Of a stretch of DNA of 44,607 nucleotides, positions 41,009 to 44,607 are shown piece after piece. The notes beneath the pieces were generated by a model. That model had not been told where the DNA came from and made no database searches. It saw only the letters and a list, made by a program, of their open reading frames with translations. The position numbers and the translations under genes are program-made. Positions within the stretch are counted from its first letter, which is position 1. Each line of letters opens with the position of its first letter. Origin of the DNA: Acidobacteriaceae bacterium (lineage in GTDB: Bacteria; Acidobacteriota; Terriglobia; Terriglobales; Acidobacteriaceae); assembly GCA_003140235.1 (NCBI GenBank), contig PLJN01000152.1, positions 1 to 44,607 of the forward strand, given 5' to 3'.

Positions 41009-43357
41009 GTGCACACACCGCGACGCCTCGCTGTCATCAAGAAATCTGTCGTCATCGTTCTGCTGCTTTCCTCGCTGGTGGCAGCGCAGCAACCAACGAA
41101 ACCGGCGCTACCGGCCGCACCGCCCGAGATCAAGCTTGGGCAAATTCCCAGACTGGAAACCGCTCCCAAGCTATCTGATTTCGAAGGCATGCAGCCGGTG
41201 ACTCCGCTCGCCCGGCAAATGTTGATGGTCAACAAGTTCGTCCAGCGCGATCCTAAGGATGGCGCTCCCGTCACGCAGCGCACCGAGGCGTATCTCGGAT
41301 ACACAAGCAAGGATTTCTATGTTCTGTTTCTCGCGTTTGATGCGGAGCCGGAGAAGATTCGCGCGCGCATGTTGCGCCGCGAGTTGATTGATGATGACGA
41401 CCAGATAGGCCTGTTCCTCGACACGTTCCACGACAAGCGCCACGCTTACGTGTTTTACGTGAATCCCTACGGCATTCAGCAGGACGCGCTGTTCAGCGAG
41501 AGCTCAGGACCGGACCAATCCTGGGACACGGTGTGGAACACTGACACCAAGATCACCGGACATGGCTACATGGTGCTGGTCCAGATTCCGTTCAAGTCGC
41601 TGCGCTTCAGCCGCGCGCCCTTGCAGACGTGGGGCATCATGCTGGCCCGCGTGATTCCGCGAAACGGCGAGCGCGCTTATTGTCCAACGAATACCGGCAA
41701 GATCCAGGGATGGCTCTCGCAGGAAGGGGAGATTGATGGTTTGCACGACATCTCTCCCGGAAGAAACATGCAGTTCATGCCTTACGCTTCGCTCGGGGCG
41801 TTTCGCGATCTCGACCAGCGCGATCCTGCGGGCAATCGTTTTACCGGAAAACATCTGGAGCCCAAGGAAGGATTGGATTCGAAGATCGTCATCAAAGACA
41901 GTCTGGTGCTCGACACGACCATCAATCCCGACTTTGGCCAGATCGAGTCCGACGATCCCCAGGTCACGGTCAACCAACGGTTTGAAGTTTTCTTCCCCGA
42001 GAAGCGGCCGTTCTTTCAGGAGAACTCCAGCTACTTTCAAACGCCGCTCAATCTCGTATTCACGCGGCGCGTGGTTGACCCGCTCTACGGCGCGCGGCTT
42101 ACGGGTAAAGTTGGCCCGTGGGCCATTGGCGCGTTCTTCGCGAACGACCAGTCTCCGGGCAAGAGTGTGATTGCGAGCGATCCGCTGTCGGGCCAGAATG
42201 CGTACTTCGGAGTGCTACGCATCAACCGCGAAATCGGCCAGGGAAGCAGCGTTGGCTTCATCTATACCGACCGCGAACTGCACACCGGGGCCAACAGTTT
42301 TTGCACTTCGACGCCTTGCGTGGTGGGCTTTAACCACGTTGGCGGCTTTGACACCCACATCAAAATCAATCAGAACTGGCAGCTGAACGCGCAGGCCGTT
42401 ACCAGCGAGACCAAGTTCAGTGACGGCACCCACCAGGCCGGGCCCGCGTATCAGGTTTTTCTGGAACGCAGTTCGCGCCGCCTGGAATTTAACAGCATGT
42501 ATCAGGACATTGCTGCCGGTTTCAACGCCGATACCGGTTTCATCAACCGCGTGGACATACGCCAGTTCAGCAACTTCATCGGTTACACGTCCCATCCCGA
42601 GGGCAAGCATCTGATTGCGTACGGCCCCCGGCTGTATGAAGCGACCATCTGGGACCACAACGGCCTCCTGCTGAACTATGTGGTCAATCCTCAGTATGAA
42701 TGGGATTTCCCGCGGCAGAGCGCCTTCGTTGTTGGCGGCCAACTGGACCACGAGCGCCTGCGCCCGATAGATTTTTCCACGCTCACTGCCAATCGTGATT
42801 ACGCCCACGTGCAGGGCTTCGTAGCCGTGGCCACCCAGTACTTCAAATGGATCAATTTCAATGGGGAGATGGACTGGGAAACCGCAACGAACTACGTCCC
42901 GCGCTCCGGTCCGCCGGTGCTGGTGAACTCCAACACCGGATCTCTCAAGGCCGTGGTCCGTCCCACCAAGGGCCTTACGGTCGAGAACACCTACTTGTTC
43001 GTGCGCCTGCAGAACAAAGATACGGGCGCTAACATTTTTAACAACCACATTCTGCGCTCCAAGTGGAATTACCAGTTCACCAAAGAGTTTTCTCTGCGGC
43101 TGATCGGCCAGTACACCGCGAATATTTCCAATCCGTCTTTGACTACTTTGCAGAACACCAAGAATTTCAACGGAGATGTTCTCTTCACTTATCTCGTCCA
43201 TCCCGGGACGGCGATTTATGTCGGCTACAACAGCAACCTGCAAAACCTCGATCGCTCCCTCGCCAACACCCCAGACGGTCTTTTGCGTACGCGTAGTTCG
43301 TTTATCAATGATGGCCGGATATTTTTTGTGAAAGTGTCATATTTGTTCAGATATTAG
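41009..43357 (+). CDS. DUF5916 outer membrane beta-barrel protein with CBM9-like N-terminal domain
   Basis: About 782 residues. The GTG at 41009 has GAGAAG 4 nt upstream; a TTG at 40988 is an alternative. A signal peptide (VVIVLLLSSLVAAQQ) is followed by a CBM9-like sandwich (about 60-220: TEAYLGYTSKDFYVLFLAFD, DDQIGLFLDTF). Next is the DUF5916 domain with FGQIESDDPQVTVNQRFEVF and FFPEKRPFFQEN, then many alternating strands ending FFVKVSYLFRY, where the final aromatic residue is typical of outer membrane barrels. It is probably a membrane protein that binds sugars or other ligands; the ligand is unknown. Confidence 0.88.
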   Translation: MHTPRRLAVIKKSVVIVLLLSSLVAAQQPTKPALPAAPPEIKLGQIPRLETAPKLSDFEGMQPVTPLARQMLMVNKFVQRDPKDGAPVTQRTEAYLGYTSKDFYVLFLAFDAEPEKIRARMLRRELIDDDDQIGLFLDTFHDKRHAYVFYVNPYGIQQDALFSESSGPDQSWDTVWNTDTKITGHGYMVLVQIPFKSLRFSRAPLQTWGIMLARVIPRNGERAYCPTNTGKIQGWLSQEGEIDGLHDISPGRNMQFMPYASLGAFRDLDQRDPAGNRFTGKHLEPKEGLDSKIVIKDSLVLDTTINPDFGQIESDDPQVTVNQRFEVFFPEKRPFFQENSSYFQTPLNLVFTRRVVDPLYGARLTGKVGPWAIGAFFANDQSPGKSVIASDPLSGQNAYFGVLRINREIGQGSSVGFIYTDRELHTGANSFCTSTPCVVGFNHVGGFDTHIKINQNWQLNAQAVTSETKFSDGTHQAGPAYQVFLERSSRRLEFNSMYQDIAAGFNADTGFINRVDIRQFSNFIGYTSHPEGKHLIAYGPRLYEATIWDHNGLLLNYVVNPQYEWDFPRQSAFVVGGQLDHERLRPIDFSTLTANRDYAHVQGFVAVATQYFKWINFNGEMDWETATNYVPRSGPPVLVNSNTGSLKAVVRPTKGLTVENTYLFVRLQNKDTGANIFNNHILRSKWNYQFTKEFSLRLIGQYTANISNPSLTTLQNTKNFNGDVLFTYLVHPGTAIYVGYNSNLQNLDRSLANTPDGLLRTRSSFINDGRIFFVKVSYLFRY

Positions 43358-43359
43358 CT

Positions 43360-43530
43360 GAAACCCCGAGCGTAGCGAGGGGACCCTATCACTACGAAAA
43401 TCTTTAGGCCGCGAATTGACGCGAATGAATACGAATCCGGAATTTTCGGATTGATTCGCGTCCTTTCACGTAAATTCGCGGCTAAGGCTCTTCCGGCGAT
43501 AGGGACCCCTCGCTAAACGCTCGGGGTTTC
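43360..43530. repeat. Inverted-repeat element, copy C of the CGAGCGTAGCGAG family, with nested palindromes
   Basis: The left arm (43360-43390, GAAACCCCGAGCG then TAGCGAGGGGACC) and the right arm (43498-43530) pair over about 30 nt, with a two-base insertion and one substitution. Inside are three nested inverted pairs: TTAGGCCGCGAATT/AATTCGCGGCTAA (43404/43473), GACGCGAAT/ATTCGCGTC (43418/43453) and AATCCG/CGGATT (43434/43447). The whole gap can fold as one long stem. It lies between the DUF5916 and ispE genes on the same strand. Confidence 0.8.
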
Positions 43531-43566
43531 AGAAAAAAGACGCATCCTCTATCATTTGACCCGAGT

Positions 43567-44559
43567 ATGTCCACGGCTGTCCGCTCGTTTGCCAAAATCA
43601 ATATCGGCTTGAAGATCGGCCCTCGCCGTGAAGATGGCTTCCACGAGCTGCGCACGCTCTATCAAACCATTGCTCTTCATGACTTGATCAAGATTGGCGT
43701 CGCTCGGGGAACAGGCATTGAGATTCACTGCAACGATTCCCGCGTTCCTCGCGATGAGAGCAATACCTGCTGGCGCGTGGCTGAAAAAGTCTTACAGACG
43801 CTAAGGATTCGCAGCAAAGTCCGCATCACGATTGAAAAGAACCTTCCGGTACAAGGCGGATTGGGCGCAGCTTCATCCAACGCTGTGGCTACGATGCTGG
43901 GAATGGAACGTTCGCTCAAGCGCCAACTCCCGCCGGAAGAGCGGCTGCGCATTGCATCCGAAGTCGGTTCTGATTTGCCGCTGTTTCTGATTGGCGGAAC
44001 GGTCCTCGGCATCGGCCGGGGCGAGCAGGTTTACCCTGTAGACGACCTGCCCAGCTTCCACTGTGTGATCGCCGCTCCAGACGTGGGTGTTTCCACTCCC
44101 GCGGCCTTCGCGGCTTGGGACAAGCTTCAGGCAGGGCCGTCCAAATTGACGGGAAAGCGCCCCTCCGATAAGATAAATACATTCAGTCAATCGGTGTATG
44201 CATGGCTGAATGGCAGCAGTTTTTCCCCAACCGGTGTCCCAAGCAAAGGCTGGGACCGGGCCGAGGCACTGCTTCTCGACCTTGTCCGTACCGGGATGGA
44301 AAACGACTTTGAAAGTGTCGTCTTTCCTTTATATCCCGCAGTACGTCAGGTCAAGCGATGGCTCGAGCGTGAAGGCGCGAAGTATGTTTCGCTTTCCGGC
44401 TCCGGCTCCAGTGTCTACGGGTTGTTTGCCAGCAGGCAGGATGCGGCCCAGGCGGCGAAAGCGCTGAACCAGGCGGACATACGGGCACAAGCTACCAGCA
44501 CCTTGCCTCGGACCAAGTATTGGAAAGATATTTTTCCGGCAAGAACCGCGCGCAGATAA
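43567..44559 (+). CDS. ispE: 4-diphosphocytidyl-2-C-methyl-D-erythritol kinase
   Basis: Fourth enzyme of the MEP isoprenoid pathway. The 330-residue GHMP kinase has FAKINIGLKIGPRREDGFHEL (substrate site), the ATP loop PVQGGLGAASSNAVA and the C-terminal SLSGSGSSVYGLF motif. It is slightly longer than E. coli IspE (283), with an insertion around residues 195-225. The ATG at 43567 has no clear ribosome site. A probable tRNA-Gln follows 25 nt after the stop. Confidence 0.95.
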   Translation: MSTAVRSFAKINIGLKIGPRREDGFHELRTLYQTIALHDLIKIGVARGTGIEIHCNDSRVPRDESNTCWRVAEKVLQTLRIRSKVRITIEKNLPVQGGLGAASSNAVATMLGMERSLKRQLPPEERLRIASEVGSDLPLFLIGGTVLGIGRGEQVYPVDDLPSFHCVIAAPDVGVSTPAAFAAWDKLQAGPSKLTGKRPSDKINTFSQSVYAWLNGSSFSPTGVPSKGWDRAEALLLDLVRTGMENDFESVVFPLYPAVRQVKRWLEREGAKYVSLSGSGSSVYGLFASRQDAAQAAKALNQADIRAQATSTLPRTKYWKDIFPARTARR

Positions 44560-44584
44560 TGGAACGTGAATGGTTTTGCCGTGT

Positions 44585-44607
44585 TGGGCCGTCGACTAAT
44601 GGTAGGT
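44585..44607 (+). tRNA. tRNA-Gln, first 23 nt (cut by window end)
   Basis: TGGGCCG could be the acceptor arm, followed by U8-C9, then GAC-TAATGGTAG-GT as the D arm. Starting with U1 and having C9 is the pattern of bacterial tRNA-Gln. Anticodon and T arm lie outside the window, so the identity is inferred from the 5' end only. Confidence 0.6.

Noticed and set aside
42215-43243. 342-codon open frame opposite the DUF5916 gene
   Set aside because: Antisense shadow; the sense protein has signal peptide, domains and a barrel end.

Overview
The window looks like a metagenome-type bacterial contig that is mostly acidobacterial. From about 7 kb onward it carries family markers typical of Acidobacteriota (Terriglobia-like): an orphan duplicated permease of the ADOP type, a VWFA-related acidobacterial domain protein, a large DUF5916 beta-barrel protein and many short palindromic intergenic repeats. 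Most genes there have good Shine-Dalgarno sequences. The first 5-7 kb reads differently. It holds the PriA C-terminus, a small lipoprotein, a GT39-type glycosyltransferase, a CusF-SCO fusion, MntR, a mini-zincin and an unknown exported protein, mostly without Shine-Dalgarno sites and without those repeats. The protein style there is closer to Verrucomicrobiota. This is an impression from memory, not a search; it could mean a horizontally acquired block or an assembly join.

Layout. 0-7 kb: PriA tail, lipoprotein, glycosyltransferase (+); SCO/CusF (-) divergent from mntR and a zincin (+); exported unknown and glutamate dehydrogenase (-). 7-15 kb: PEP-mutase-family enzyme (+); an rpe-bamD-response regulator run (-); an OppF-type ATPase and a double TonB-C protein (+); DUF1579 (-) and YdeI-like (+). 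15-19.8 kb: a tight tetR-hlyD-ABC ATPase-ABC permease-small membrane protein operon behind a palindromic operator. 19.9-23.6 kb: the conserved DUF177-rpmF-plsX-fabD lipid/ribosome cluster with an upstream YfgM-like TPR protein (-). 23.6-30.7 kb: a gene remnant, a zinc-ribbon membrane protein, HyuB, a serine hydrolase plus VWFA protein pair, and a tdk / deoxyribosyltransferase-like pair. 30.9-36.8 kb: a variant EF-G, an ADOP permease and a LolA-like exported protein. 37-44.6 kb: an ACE-like M2 peptidase, DUF4919, a 72-residue protein and ruvB in one direction, then DUF5916, ispE and the first 23 nt of a probable tRNA-Gln cut by the window end.

The main unexplained structure is the repeat content. 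Three intergenic elements (19.8, 33.1 and 43.4 kb) share terminal inverted repeats built on CGAGCGTAGCGAGG and all sit at 3' ends of genes; one supplies the stop codon of fabD. A separate 144-bp element with 27-nt terminal inverted repeats lies at 15.1 kb. A palindrome-bearing in-frame insertion lies inside priA. I see no CRISPR array, phage region, transposase gene or defence island. No complete undescribed multi-gene system stands out; the best leads are the repeat family, the tdk-linked nucleoside enzyme, the EF-G variant and the SCO/CusF fusion.
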